From contig WQXD01000028.1 in NCBI GenBank assembly GCA_009785015.1, positions 1 to 23,620 on the forward strand: a stretch of 23,620 bases of DNA, written 5' to 3'. The translations under genes were made by a program, and so were the position numbers. The notes beneath the pieces were generated by a model. That model was not told where the DNA came from, ran no database searches, and worked only from the letters and a program-made list of their open reading frames with translations. The stretch comes from Oscillospiraceae bacterium. GTDB taxonomy: Bacteria > Bacillota_A > Clostridia > Oscillospirales > WRJC01. Below are positions 15,661 to 23,505 of the stretch, piece by piece (the first letter of the stretch is position 1; the number at the start of each line of letters is the position of its first letter).

Positions 15661-16509
15661 CTAAAACGATTTGTCCGGGAAAATGCAATCCCGGAGATAT
15701 TTTAAACCGGCGGCGGCAAATGCTTTTGAAGTATCAAAATCCTCATCGCCCTCAGTTTCAAGGGACACGGCGCCTGTATATCCGTTTTCCTTCAATAGTC
15801 CGATACATTCGGAAAGCCGGACTTCGCCTGTTCCGAGCTGCGCGCAGGCGCCGTCTTTATAATCTTTGGCGTGGAAATGCGCGACCCTGCCGGCGATTTT
15901 TTTTAACACTTCAAGTTCGTCTTCGCCGCTTTCAAGCTTTTTATATGAATGGCCTTCCGCGCCTTTGCTCTCCACGTATCCCGCCCGGCGAATATTACAG
16001 GTGTCATAGTTTATGCCCAGCCATTTTGAGTTTGAAACCGACATGAGCCGGATCAATCCCGCGCTTGTGAGCGAAAATGTGCCGTGGGGCTCGATGGCGA
16101 TGACTGTTTGGTTTTTTTCCGCAGCTTCGACGATCCGACCCATCCTGTCTTCATATACTTTATACGCTTCCGCCTCGTCCATTTCGCGCGGTTTGTGGCC
16201 GTCGCCCGTGTTGACGACCGGTATACCGGCCGCTTTCGCCCATTCAAGGGTCAAAACGCCCCATTCTACACATTTTTCATCGGCGAGGATTGTGCCGTAA
16301 GGCATCCATAAAGCCGTAGTCCCGTCAAAACCGTGTTTTTTTACAAGCTCTTTGTATTTCACGGGGTCGTCTTTACCGACGGTCACATGCGGGCACCATG
16401 GCCCGACCGCCTGTGTCTCAACGAATTCATATCCAGTTTCACGGATTGCCTCAAGCGCTTTTTCCAACGGGTACTGCCTGAACAAAACTGTTCCGCATGC
16501 GATAATCAT
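15661..16509 (-). CDS. Sugar phosphate isomerase/epimerase (xylose isomerase-like TIM barrel)
   Basis: A 282-residue AP-endonuclease-2/xylose-isomerase-like barrel. The probable metal ligands are E140 in IAIEPHG, D169 in GINYDTCN, the His of AHFHAKDYKDG (211 or 213) and E251 in SLETEGDED. Such proteins isomerise or epimerise keto-sugars, keto-inositols or related polyols in the cytoplasm. AGGAGG lies eight bases ahead of ATG 16507-16509. It is followed 19 bases later by the remnant of a Gfo/Idh dehydrogenase, so it once worked as the second half of an oxidation-isomerisation pair. With the partner lost it may be on the way out, or a dehydrogenase encoded elsewhere may serve it. The 111-bp gap upstream holds a tiny open frame (16538-16573). 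Confidence 0.85.
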   Translation of the reverse strand: MIIACGTVLFRQYPLEKALEAIRETGYEFVETQAVGPWCPHVTVGKDDPVKYKELVKKHGFDGTTALWMPYGTILADEKCVEWGVLTLEWAKAAGIPVVNTGDGHKPREMDEAEAYKVYEDRMGRIVEAAEKNQTVIAIEPHGTFSLTSAGLIRLMSVSNSKWLGINYDTCNIRRAGYVESKGAEGHSYKKLESGEDELEVLKKIAGRVAHFHAKDYKDGACAQLGTGEVRLSECIGLLKENGYTGAVSLETEGDEDFDTSKAFAAAGLKYLRDCIFPDKSF

Positions 16510-16537
16510 ATAAATTTTCCTCCTCTGATATCATAAT

Positions 16538-16573
16538 TTATATAAATCCGATCAATCCGATTTTCCTCTTCAT
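16538..16573 (-). other. 11-codon open frame, possible oxidoreductase N-terminal remnant
   Basis: On the minus strand, CAGGAG lies six bases ahead of an ATG, and the peptide MKRKIGLIGFI ends at TAA 16538-16540. The peptide resembles the first strand of a Rossmann-fold dehydrogenase (…KIGLIGFG…), as if a second Gfo/Idh-like gene had been deleted down to its start. It could equally be a short translated leader of the isomerase gene, or chance. ATCGGATT also occurs twice here as a direct repeat. Confidence 0.35.
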
Positions 16574-16620
16574 ATAAACTCCTGCTTTTTTATATTATAT
16601 TCAACGCTTTTCGACCGGTT

Positions 16621-17571
16621 TTAATTTAAATCTTTAAGCGCCCTTAACGCAGTCATTTGATTTTTGTCTATTACGCCTTCGCGGGACATATAGAAATCGA
16701 TCGTAACGACCCCGCCGCGCCCGTGTACTTTCGTTATATAGTTAAACATATATTCTCCCGTGTATTTACAGCCCGGTTTGCTCCAGCCGTTCCACGGCAC
16801 GCCATCCGGCGGGATACCCAAATACGACAGTATATGCCACTGCGCGTCTCCGATAAAACGCATATCGGGCAAATCCGAAAAATCAGGCATTTCGCCCGCC
16901 GTAAAATCGTCGTTGGCGCTATACGCCGAAACCCTTGGTTTACACCCGTCGTTAAACGCGACAAGCGCGTCCGGGTTACCCGAGCGTATGGCGCCGGCCA
17001 ATAGATCAAGCCTCGGTTCATCGTATCCCAGTTCTTTTTTATAGCAGCCGTCTATCCACCAGCCTTTGACTTTCGGGCCGTACCTCACGCTGTATTCCCT
17101 CAAAACGTCCGCCCATTTTCGCACGAATTCCAGCGGAGTCACAGGCGCGCCCGTCTGAGGGTCCATGTACGGACAGCCGAACTTTTTGTTTGCCTGCGCG
17201 TCTTTATACGGCCCGTCGCCGGTATAGTACAGCAGCAAATCTATTCCGCGTTTGTTCAACGCCTGATATATGTCCTCGATAAAATCACGCTCTGCGCACG
17301 CTTCGCCGGATTTATATCCCGTGATTTTATTATATGTCACATTGGGCGCGAGCATCGTCCTTCCCCCCTGCATAACGGTCAGAAACAAATAACCCGCGTT
17401 TATTTCGGCAATTTGGTCCGCGATCAAATCAACGTCCAACGAATTTATATAATCGCTCCATTTCGGGTCGTTTCCGCCGAGCAGATGGTTGAACACTCCC
17501 CATTTTTTATTATGGAACCAATCCGTCTTGTGCGGCCCGGGGCAAGATATGCTTTCACTGTTGTTTTTCAT
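16621..17571 (-). CDS. GH29-like (alpha-L-fucosidase-related) protein, short form
   Basis: A 316-residue protein with the outline of a GH29 TIM barrel: DWFHNKKWGVFNHLLGG (17-33, like the W.....KFGIF.HWG start of fucosidases), AGYLFLTVMQGGRTML (59-74), KRGIDLLLYYTGDGP (107-121) and KVKGWWIDGCY (167-177), in which D174 lies where GH29 enzymes have the nucleophile. DAQWHILSYLG and GGVVTIDFYMSREGVI close the barrel. The C-terminal beta-sandwich of full-length fucosidases (~450 residues) is missing, and the usual fucose-pocket His-Trp-Gly reads NHLLGG, so the substrate may not be fucose. There is no signal peptide, so it is cytoplasmic. It starts 18 bases after the upstream solute-binding protein gene, which suggests it acts on that protein's ligand. 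The family is fairly sure, the activity is not. Confidence 0.6.
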   Translation of the reverse strand: MKNNSESISCPGPHKTDWFHNKKWGVFNHLLGGNDPKWSDYINSLDVDLIADQIAEINAGYLFLTVMQGGRTMLAPNVTYNKITGYKSGEACAERDFIEDIYQALNKRGIDLLLYYTGDGPYKDAQANKKFGCPYMDPQTGAPVTPLEFVRKWADVLREYSVRYGPKVKGWWIDGCYKKELGYDEPRLDLLAGAIRSGNPDALVAFNDGCKPRVSAYSANDDFTAGEMPDFSDLPDMRFIGDAQWHILSYLGIPPDGVPWNGWSKPGCKYTGEYMFNYITKVHGRGGVVTIDFYMSREGVIDKNQMTALRALKDLN

Positions 17572-17589
17572 AAATTTCGGCCTTTCTTC

Positions 17590-19074
17590 CTATTTGTTCG
17601 CTTCAATAAAGTTGTCTATGTTTGTCAAAACCTTTCCTTCCAGCTTTTCATAAAATGAGGCGAAGTTCGTATTGGACGATTCCACAAGCTTTGTCCCCAC
17701 AAGGCTCAAATCAGACGTCAGCGCCTGATTCAGATACCCGTAGTCAACCACCGCGCCGTCTTTAATAATATCTAACATTTTTTCGGATTCGTCGTCTCGG
17801 GCATGTTTTGTTTTAAGTGCCTTTTCATAAAAAACGGGAAGAACTGTTTTGCTGCCCTCCGCAGCCATCGCTTCAACTATGATACTCGTTCTTTCAAAAT
17901 CAGTTACGGTGACCGGTATAGTCATCATTCTCGCGCCGGCTTCCATAAGCGAATAATATTTAAGCGTTTTTTCGTCATATTTCGGAACCGGCACGATACC
18001 TATTTCATGTTCCAATCCCCTGTATTCAAAAAAACCGCCCAAACTTCTGTCCCTGAACAGCGCGCGTCCCTCTTCAAATATCTTTATACTGCCCGGGTTG
18101 CCGTATATTTCATGCCTTAAATCCCCAATGCAGGCACTTCCGCTCTCAAGCATGTCAAAAAATTTATCATATATATTTCTGGTGCGCTCATTGTATACCG
18201 ACAACACCGGCAGCCCGTTCTCATCCTTTTTGAGAATCTTGTCTCCGCCGCAGTATAAAACGCTGACCGGATAAGCCCATCTGTTCAATATATCGATTCC
18301 GTATCTGTCGGCGTCGGGAGTCAGCGCTCCGTCCCCGTTCAAGTCGGCGGAACCGTTTTTGACGATCGATATGAATCTGTCAAGCGTCCATATGCCGTCC
18401 AATACGCTCTGATACGGAAATTCTATGCCGAGGTTCTGAAATAAATCTTTGTTGAAAAACATACACCATGTATATTCGAGCGTCGTATGGGTTATATCGC
18501 CGGTAACGGCATATAACTTGCCGAAATACGAGCAATTGTCCACTATATCCTGGTTCCACCAAGCCGCGGTCAAATCCACGTAAGGCATATTGGCCCAATC
18601 GATTACAAGATTTTTGTCGGCATAAAAGTACGAAACCATGCCGTGTGTTGAAATCATATCAAAAACATCGTCCCCGGAAAGTATCGATTTTTCCCCCGGA
18701 GTCCCCCAGTCTTTAAAAAAAACGGGAGTTATATTTATGTTGAATCTTTCTTCAACGGTCCTGTTTCTTTTGAATACGGCGTCATTCAATATATCGCCGT
18801 TTTCTTCTTCGACGTAAATATCGTTGTAATGTTTATAACCTGTATAATTGTCCTCTTCCTCGGCATATATTCGGAAATTGTACCCTCCAAAATCCCTTGC
18901 GGGCAGGTTGTCCGATATTTCCTCTTCCGCAATATTTGCCGGCTCGGTTGTATTTTCGGCTGCGGGTGCCTGCAGATCCGTATTATCGCTTTCGGTTTTG
19001 CAGGAGTATAAAATCACCGATATGGAAATAACTGCCATTAGCGTGAAAATTGTCAATTTAAACTTTCTTTTCAT
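17590..19074 (-). CDS. Sugar-type extracellular solute-binding lipoprotein
   Basis: A 494-residue lipoprotein with signal peptide MKRKFKLTIFTLMAVISISV and lipobox Cys25 in LYSC, then a Thr/Glu-rich linker. Family blocks are KRNRTVEERFNINI (102-115), AAWWNQDIVDNCSYFGKLYAV, YTWCMFFNKDLFQNLGIEFPY (201-221) and HEIGIVPVPKYDEKTLKYY. DLNGDGALTPDAD at 244-256 is an EF-hand-like acidic loop. ATG 19074 is preferred: AAAGGGG lies 12 bases ahead and it leaves a standard signal peptide; a TTG at 19104 would overlap the stop of the previous gene and add ten charged residues. It follows the glycyl radical enzyme by 27 bases. It is the closest relative here of the disrupted 1-635 copy, sharing the HARDDESEKMLDII block. 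No permease is adjacent. Confidence 0.82.
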   Translation of the reverse strand: MKRKFKLTIFTLMAVISISVILYSCKTESDNTDLQAPAAENTTEPANIAEEEISDNLPARDFGGYNFRIYAEEEDNYTGYKHYNDIYVEEENGDILNDAVFKRNRTVEERFNINITPVFFKDWGTPGEKSILSGDDVFDMISTHGMVSYFYADKNLVIDWANMPYVDLTAAWWNQDIVDNCSYFGKLYAVTGDITHTTLEYTWCMFFNKDLFQNLGIEFPYQSVLDGIWTLDRFISIVKNGSADLNGDGALTPDADRYGIDILNRWAYPVSVLYCGGDKILKKDENGLPVLSVYNERTRNIYDKFFDMLESGSACIGDLRHEIYGNPGSIKIFEEGRALFRDRSLGGFFEYRGLEHEIGIVPVPKYDEKTLKYYSLMEAGARMMTIPVTVTDFERTSIIVEAMAAEGSKTVLPVFYEKALKTKHARDDESEKMLDIIKDGAVVDYGYLNQALTSDLSLVGTKLVESSNTNFASFYEKLEGKVLTNIDNFIEANK

Positions 19075-19100
19075 AATTTTTCTCAACCCCTTTAAAATAT

Positions 19101-21095
19101 TCAATGTTCCGTCCTTTCTATGACGGTATGTTTCTGTACGTCCGAGAGCCTGTTGAAATATTCGCTGTAACCGCCAATCCTGACAATCAGGTTTTCATGT
19201 TTTTCGGGATGTATCAGGGCGTCTTCCATTTCTTCGCGCGATACGCAGTTTATTTGTATTTGCATACCGCCCTGACGAAAAAATCCCATGATGAGGGGAC
19301 GCAAACTGTTTTTTACAAACTGTTTTTGAATCCTGAAATTCAATACGGGAGTTCCCAGGGCCTTTTTCAAATGCAGTTTCGCCGCGCTTGAAAGCAGCGC
19401 GGTGGGTCCCGCCGTGTCTTTTCCGTGAACCGCTCCCAGACAATCGCACAAAGGTTCCCCTTTTTTGCGTCCGTCCGGCGTCGCCCCCACTTGTGTTCCC
19501 GCAAATTCATATGTGGCGAATTGTATGGAAGACGATAAGAATCCGCCGCCCAAAATCAATTCGCATTTATCCAACGAAGCAAATACTTTCCCCGCGAAAT
19601 CCGCCGCCAATTTATCCGCTTCTTCGTCGTCAACCCCGAAACACGGACATTTGCGCAATTCGGCATAAAATTTGCCGTCCCCTGCTTCCAAAAGCCGCAG
19701 GAAATCGTTCGCCGTATATATTTTTTTATCAAATACAAGCGATTTAACCGCCAATAACGAGTCAATCACGTTTATAACGCCCGCAAAATTTACGACGCTC
19801 CAGTTATATCTCGCGCCTCCCGCGTTGAAATCTTTTTGATTGTCGATACAATCGTCTATGAGCAGGGTACGCACGGGGTGCGGGACCGCTTCGGATTCAA
19901 TGCGGCTCTTGTAGAGTTTGTTTATCTGACCGGCGACAAGAGACGCCGTTTTGTATATTTCACCGATGATTTTTTCGTAAAAATCGTCAAAATCAAGTGA
20001 GCCGTCCAACTCTTTATTTAAAAATTTTTCGAATATATACGCGATGTTGATACCTGCGTCAAGCGACCCGACTCTTGATATTCCGGCGAGCATCGTTTCC
20101 GTACAGCCGCCGCCGTTGAATTGAAGCAAATCCTTCTTCGGGATATGCAAAAACCGTTCGGATAAAGAAGACTGATATAGATTTTCGTTGTAGAACGCGG
20201 GTTGGCCGCAGCCCGATTCTATGCAGTCCAACGCCGCTTCCCATATTTCAACGGGCGTCGAGTCCGTTATCCTGAGTTCAAATGAAGGCCTGCGCATACC
20301 CTTGGCCGCTTTCAGGATTTGCAGAGTCAGCTCGTTGCATTCCGGGCCCAACGCGCTTGACCAGCCGTTGTTTATATCGACATTCATAAAAAATTCGCGG
20401 AACAGCCCCGTTATATTTTCCCCGTTGTGATACTCAATGAGTTCCGCGTCAAGCCTTCCGGGGTTGTCGCATCCGTCGATATAATAGATAAAGTTCCAGC
20501 CGACGAGCGCTTCATATAGATTTTCGGCGGGAACGAAGGGGACTTTTTCCAGGGCGCATACGAGTTTTTTTGGGGCGTTCCCCGATTTGAGAAGTTTTAA
20601 CGCCCGCTCTCGGTATATGCGTATGCCTTCGATTATTTCCGTGAGCCCGTCCTTAAAATCGCCGCCGGGAAGATTTTTTATTCGGTTAAGGTATGAATCC
20701 AGCCCTTCTTTTATGACGCGTTTGTAATTCGGGATTGAATGGGTGTATCCGTTCCCGCCGACTTCGTGCGGAGGTTCTACCCAAGCGGGGGCTATAAAAA
20801 TTCCGTCAAGCAAATCGATATATGATTCTTCGCCGGCTCGTTTCAATTTGTTTTTGATTTCACCGATATTTGACGAATATGTATAGGAATAATCGGGGAC
20901 AACAGCAGCCGTTTTTGGACGGGCATACCCGCAGGGATACAGCATGCCGCCGTTATATGCGGGCATTTCGGCAAATTCCCAATGACGTCTTTGCGCCCTC
21001 GCGCATTTATAGAAGCGCCCGCGTTCGGGAAATTCCAAAAATCCCCCCGCATACGGCTCATTTATTTTTAAAAATGTTTTATATATTTTATTCAT
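19101..21095 (-). CDS. Glycyl radical enzyme of unknown substrate
   Basis: A 664-residue member of the pyruvate formate-lyase/dehydratase superfamily. The C-terminal radical motif VRIGGYSEYF carries the presumed radical Gly642, followed by the usual LSDVQKHTVIERTEH tail. The active-site loop GGGCTET gives thiyl Cys331 and Glu333, the Cys-x-Glu pair of dehydratases and C-X lyases rather than the Cys-Cys of pyruvate formate-lyase. GTQVGATPDGRKKGEPLCDCLGAVHGKDTAGPTALLSSAAKL is the conserved C-terminal block. The protein is shorter than the common 780-850 residues, mainly at the N-terminus. AAGGGG lies six bases ahead of its ATG, which overlaps the mannose-6-phosphate isomerase-like gene by eight bases. 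No radical-SAM activating enzyme is in the window, so activation must come from elsewhere. The operon points to a sugar-derived substrate; this is inference. Confidence 0.9.
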   Translation of the reverse strand: MNKIYKTFLKINEPYAGGFLEFPERGRFYKCARAQRRHWEFAEMPAYNGGMLYPCGYARPKTAAVVPDYSYTYSSNIGEIKNKLKRAGEESYIDLLDGIFIAPAWVEPPHEVGGNGYTHSIPNYKRVIKEGLDSYLNRIKNLPGGDFKDGLTEIIEGIRIYRERALKLLKSGNAPKKLVCALEKVPFVPAENLYEALVGWNFIYYIDGCDNPGRLDAELIEYHNGENITGLFREFFMNVDINNGWSSALGPECNELTLQILKAAKGMRRPSFELRITDSTPVEIWEAALDCIESGCGQPAFYNENLYQSSLSERFLHIPKKDLLQFNGGGCTETMLAGISRVGSLDAGINIAYIFEKFLNKELDGSLDFDDFYEKIIGEIYKTASLVAGQINKLYKSRIESEAVPHPVRTLLIDDCIDNQKDFNAGGARYNWSVVNFAGVINVIDSLLAVKSLVFDKKIYTANDFLRLLEAGDGKFYAELRKCPCFGVDDEEADKLAADFAGKVFASLDKCELILGGGFLSSSIQFATYEFAGTQVGATPDGRKKGEPLCDCLGAVHGKDTAGPTALLSSAAKLHLKKALGTPVLNFRIQKQFVKNSLRPLIMGFFRQGGMQIQINCVSREEMEDALIHPEKHENLIVRIGGYSEYFNRLSDVQKHTVIERTEH

Positions 21096-22185
21096 TTATG
21101 ACCCCTTCGGGATGGCATAATATTATTGCTGCGTTTCCCGTTACTTTTGCTTCCGGCACATTGAAGGGCAGAAAAATCTCGTCCCCCCGGTTTATTTGCA
21201 TTTCCCCGCCGCCGAAACATAATTTCCCGTCCCCTTTGAGTACAACGGCGACTTTGGGAAATCCCGTATTGAGAATATCCGCGGCGCCGCTGCCGTTTAG
21301 CGTAAGTTCGGTAAAGGAAAAAAACCGCGTTTGGGCCGTGCCTATGATTATCTCCTCTTTGCCCCATTCGCCCGAGCGTATTATTTTACGCGGGATACGC
21401 CATCGCCGCAGGTTTTCTTCAAACGTGCAGCCGTCGTAGATATATGAGCCGAGCAGCCGCTCGTCATACGTCTTTTTGTCGATAGAATCGATCCCCCAGT
21501 GTTCTTTTATATATTCGTATGTATGCGCGCCCAAAGTGATATCGCAAGGTTCCTGCACTTCCACAACAAAACAGCCCTCGCCAAGCGCGTGGGGAACCCC
21601 GCCGCCCACAAAATACGCTTCTCCGGCTTTGACTTGTATTTTATGGCACAGATTTTCGAGAGCGGCAATATCGTCTTTGCGGTAGTGTTTTTCCCATTCT
21701 TCCCTGCTGACCCCCTCTTTGAAGCCGAGCAGGATATATGCGGGCTCTTTTGTATCTTCACGCACGCCTATTACATACCAGCTTTCCTCTTTTCCGTAGT
21801 CGCTGCCCCACATCTTTTTCGCAAATTCGCGCGTCGGGTGGCATTGGAGCCCGTATTGGCTCGCGGCGTCCAAATATTTTATGAGCATACCCATACCGCT
21901 GCCGTTTCGGCTGATATGCTTTTCGCCGAGCGTTTGCAAGGGCGAAAGTCCGATCGCCTCAAACAGAAACATTTGCCTGCCGTCGGGAAGCATGACTTCG
22001 CTGCACCCGTAATCGGGCCTGTCTTTCGGAGGGTTTCCCACTCGCGTGACCGAACCTATCCATGCTTCGGAGCCGCTGTTGTCGTCGACCGGAGGCGAAA
22101 TACCCCTGAGCTTGTCGATTTCGCGGCCGCCCCTCCCCCTTATTCTGTTTTGCACAAGTTTCCACGGCTGTTTGTATATATTCAT
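21088..22185 (-). CDS. Class I mannose-6-phosphate isomerase-like protein
   Basis: A 365-residue cupin-type isomerase, related to enzymes interconverting mannose 6-phosphate and fructose 6-phosphate. Zinc-site motifs are visible: LQCHPTREFAKKMWG (H116), KEESWYVI (E133/E134) and GGGVPHALGEGCFVVEVQEPCDITLG (H199). The C-terminal ~100 residues form the second cupin half (KVAVVLKGDGKLCFGGGEMQI). The long linker with the charged GRGGREID start and the LFEAIGLSPLQTLGEKH segment are unlike the standard ManA, so another sugar or sugar phosphate may be the substrate. AGGATGG lies six bases ahead of the ATG, and a perfect promoter is at 22230-22258. It is the first gene of the operon and overlaps the glycyl radical enzyme start by eight bases, implying coupled translation and a shared pathway. 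Confidence 0.8.
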   Translation of the reverse strand: MNIYKQPWKLVQNRIRGRGGREIDKLRGISPPVDDNSGSEAWIGSVTRVGNPPKDRPDYGCSEVMLPDGRQMFLFEAIGLSPLQTLGEKHISRNGSGMGMLIKYLDAASQYGLQCHPTREFAKKMWGSDYGKEESWYVIGVREDTKEPAYILLGFKEGVSREEWEKHYRKDDIAALENLCHKIQVKAGEAYFVGGGVPHALGEGCFVVEVQEPCDITLGAHTYEYIKEHWGIDSIDKKTYDERLLGSYIYDGCTFEENLRRWRIPRKIIRSGEWGKEEIIIGTAQTRFFSFTELTLNGSGAADILNTGFPKVAVVLKGDGKLCFGGGEMQINRGDEIFLPFNVPEAKVTGNAAIILCHPEGVINE

Positions 22186-22229
22186 TATTAGCCATCCTGT
22201 TTCATTGATTGTTTTTTTCTTACAGACAT

Positions 22230-22258
22230 ATTATACTCTCTTCTGAGCTAAATGTCAA
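22230..22258 (-). promoter_or_regulatory. Consensus promoter of the glycyl radical enzyme operon
   Basis: On the minus strand, TTGACA (22253-22258) and TATAAT (22230-22235) are separated by 17 bases. It lies about 45 bases ahead of the isomerase start codon and probably drives the minus-strand genes down to about 13460. Confidence 0.85.
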
Positions 22259-22280
22259 CAGCAAAATAATTGTTTGCGGA

Positions 22281-22309
22281 AAGCCCAACGTTAAAACAAC
22301 GTTGGACTT
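22281..22309. promoter_or_regulatory. Inverted repeat between divergent promoters
   Basis: CCAACGTT (22285-22292) and AACGTTGG (22298-22305) form a perfect 8-bp stem with a 5-base loop, extended by three more pairs beyond one mismatch and followed by TTTTATTT. It lies about 25 bases upstream of the minus promoter -35 and about 35 bases upstream of the plus promoter -35. It reads as an intrinsic terminator or as an operator; with no gene running into it from the left, an operator or insulator role is as likely. Confidence 0.55.
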
Positions 22310-22345
22310 TTATTTCGGAGTTTACGTTTTATTCATATTTATTCG

Positions 22346-22375
22346 TTGTATTTCAACGGTTTTTCGTGGTATAAT
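22346..22375 (+). promoter_or_regulatory. Extended -10 promoter of the 22415 gene
   Basis: TATAAT at 22370-22375 is preceded by TGG (extended -10), with TTGTAT at 22346-22351 as a weak -35 at 18 bases. It lies 40 bases ahead of the start codon. Confidence 0.65.
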
Positions 22376-22414
22376 GTTCAAAAATCAAAAAATTTAAAAA
22401 ATAATTAAGGTTAT

Positions 22415-23413
22415 ATGAAAGTAAACGAATTGCGGGCCGCGCTCGGAAAATACGACGCCGATACATTGAGAGAAATAGCTGTTGAGCTATATAAGATGAT
22501 ACCGAAATCGCAAAAGGAAAACAACGGAATCGACGACCTTTTATTGGATTTCAACAAAGAAAAAATCAAGCAGGACAAAAAAGAAACACCCGTAAATTTT
22601 GAAGCGCTGAAAGCGGAAATCGAACAGTTTTTGGTTTACGCAGAATTGCAGTATTATTTTGCGCCGAATAAACATGTGCGGAAAGAAAAACGGTCTAAAT
22701 GGCGGTTTGAAGTGAAACGTTTTATAAAAGACCTGATAAGAGTCGGCGGGGAAAACAGCGAAGAAGCCGGCAACCTTTTGGCAAATATTTACAGTATGCT
22801 CAGTTACGGCTGCAATTATTATATTTTCAGCACGGAAGATCCGTTTTCGGCAGTGGGCTATGAACAAAAAGATTTGCTGCTGCTCGTGCTGAACAAAATA
22901 TTTTACAGCGGATATACCCCGGGCGCCATAAAAGCGGCGGTATTTTTGACGCTTGACAGCAATTTAAATTGGAACACATATCAAATAAACCTTTTATCTG
23001 CGTTAGTCGGCGTTTTTAAAACAACGGACACAAGGGAAACGGCATTATCGCAATGCGCAGCATACCGAGATGGATACAGCTCATATCAAGCATCCAAAAA
23101 GTTTTTTAAATATCCGGGCACGAAAAACGATTACCGCTGCACGGAACACAGAAATTATGCCGTCGAATTATATCTTATGTTAAAATTCAGCCTGCACGAA
23201 TACGACGGGGGAATAAATTATTATTGGAAAAATTTTGAAGATACGGACAAGGAAGTTAAGTTGTACCGCCTGCTCTGGTATTTTTTAGGCGGCGAAGGCG
23301 AACAAATGAACGCCCTGTGGATCCGCGAATACGAAAAAGCGGTTGCCGGCGGCATAAAACCGCGCGATTCATTGCGGGATGAATATGCTCATCGGATAAC
23401 AGCGCAAAAATAA
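22415..23413 (+). CDS. Uncharacterised 332-residue helical protein
   Basis: A soluble protein that I cannot assign to a function. The first ~35 residues (MKVNELRAALGKYDADTLREIAVELYKMIPKSQKE) form two predicted helices like the short N-terminal module of several uncharacterised Firmicute proteins that begin with L..YD...L..I..ELYK. The rest is helix-rich with many Tyr, Phe and Leu residues (VYAELQYYFAPNKHVRKEKRSKWRFEVKRFIKDL, LLLLVLNKIFYSGYTPGAIKAAVFL, YAVELYLMLKFSLHEYDGGINYYW), suggesting a helical-repeat fold. There is no signal peptide or membrane segment. The ribosome binding site is weak (AAGG five bases ahead of ATG 22415). It has its own promoter and points away from the isomerase operon. 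A role is not implied by its neighbours. Confidence 0.7.
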   Translation: MKVNELRAALGKYDADTLREIAVELYKMIPKSQKENNGIDDLLLDFNKEKIKQDKKETPVNFEALKAEIEQFLVYAELQYYFAPNKHVRKEKRSKWRFEVKRFIKDLIRVGGENSEEAGNLLANIYSMLSYGCNYYIFSTEDPFSAVGYEQKDLLLLVLNKIFYSGYTPGAIKAAVFLTLDSNLNWNTYQINLLSALVGVFKTTDTRETALSQCAAYRDGYSSYQASKKFFKYPGTKNDYRCTEHRNYAVELYLMLKFSLHEYDGGINYYWKNFEDTDKEVKLYRLLWYFLGGEGEQMNALWIREYEKAVAGGIKPRDSLRDEYAHRITAQK

Positions 23414-23451
23414 TCCGGCACTGTACCCGCCCGTTCACATCATCGGACGAA

Positions 23452-23505
23452 ATGGACGAAACGTTGATTGCGAATTTATCCAATATGCGGGAGATTGATA
23501 TATGA
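23452..23505 (+). other. 17-codon open frame coupled to the last gene
   Basis: An ATG at 23452 opens MDETLIANLSNMREIDI, ending at TGA 23503-23505, which overlaps the next start codon as ATGA. The frame is open upstream to about 23371 and reads RHCTRPFTSSDEMDETLI. It may be a short translated leader, the tail of a lost gene, or chance. Confidence 0.25.

Noticed and set aside
15452..15688. 78-residue minus-strand open frame between the isomerase and the solute-binding protein
   Set aside because: It begins inside the isomerase gene and covers the Gfo/Idh remnant in mostly the wrong frame; only the short AAICNAVYG part has any meaning, as part of the pseudogene.
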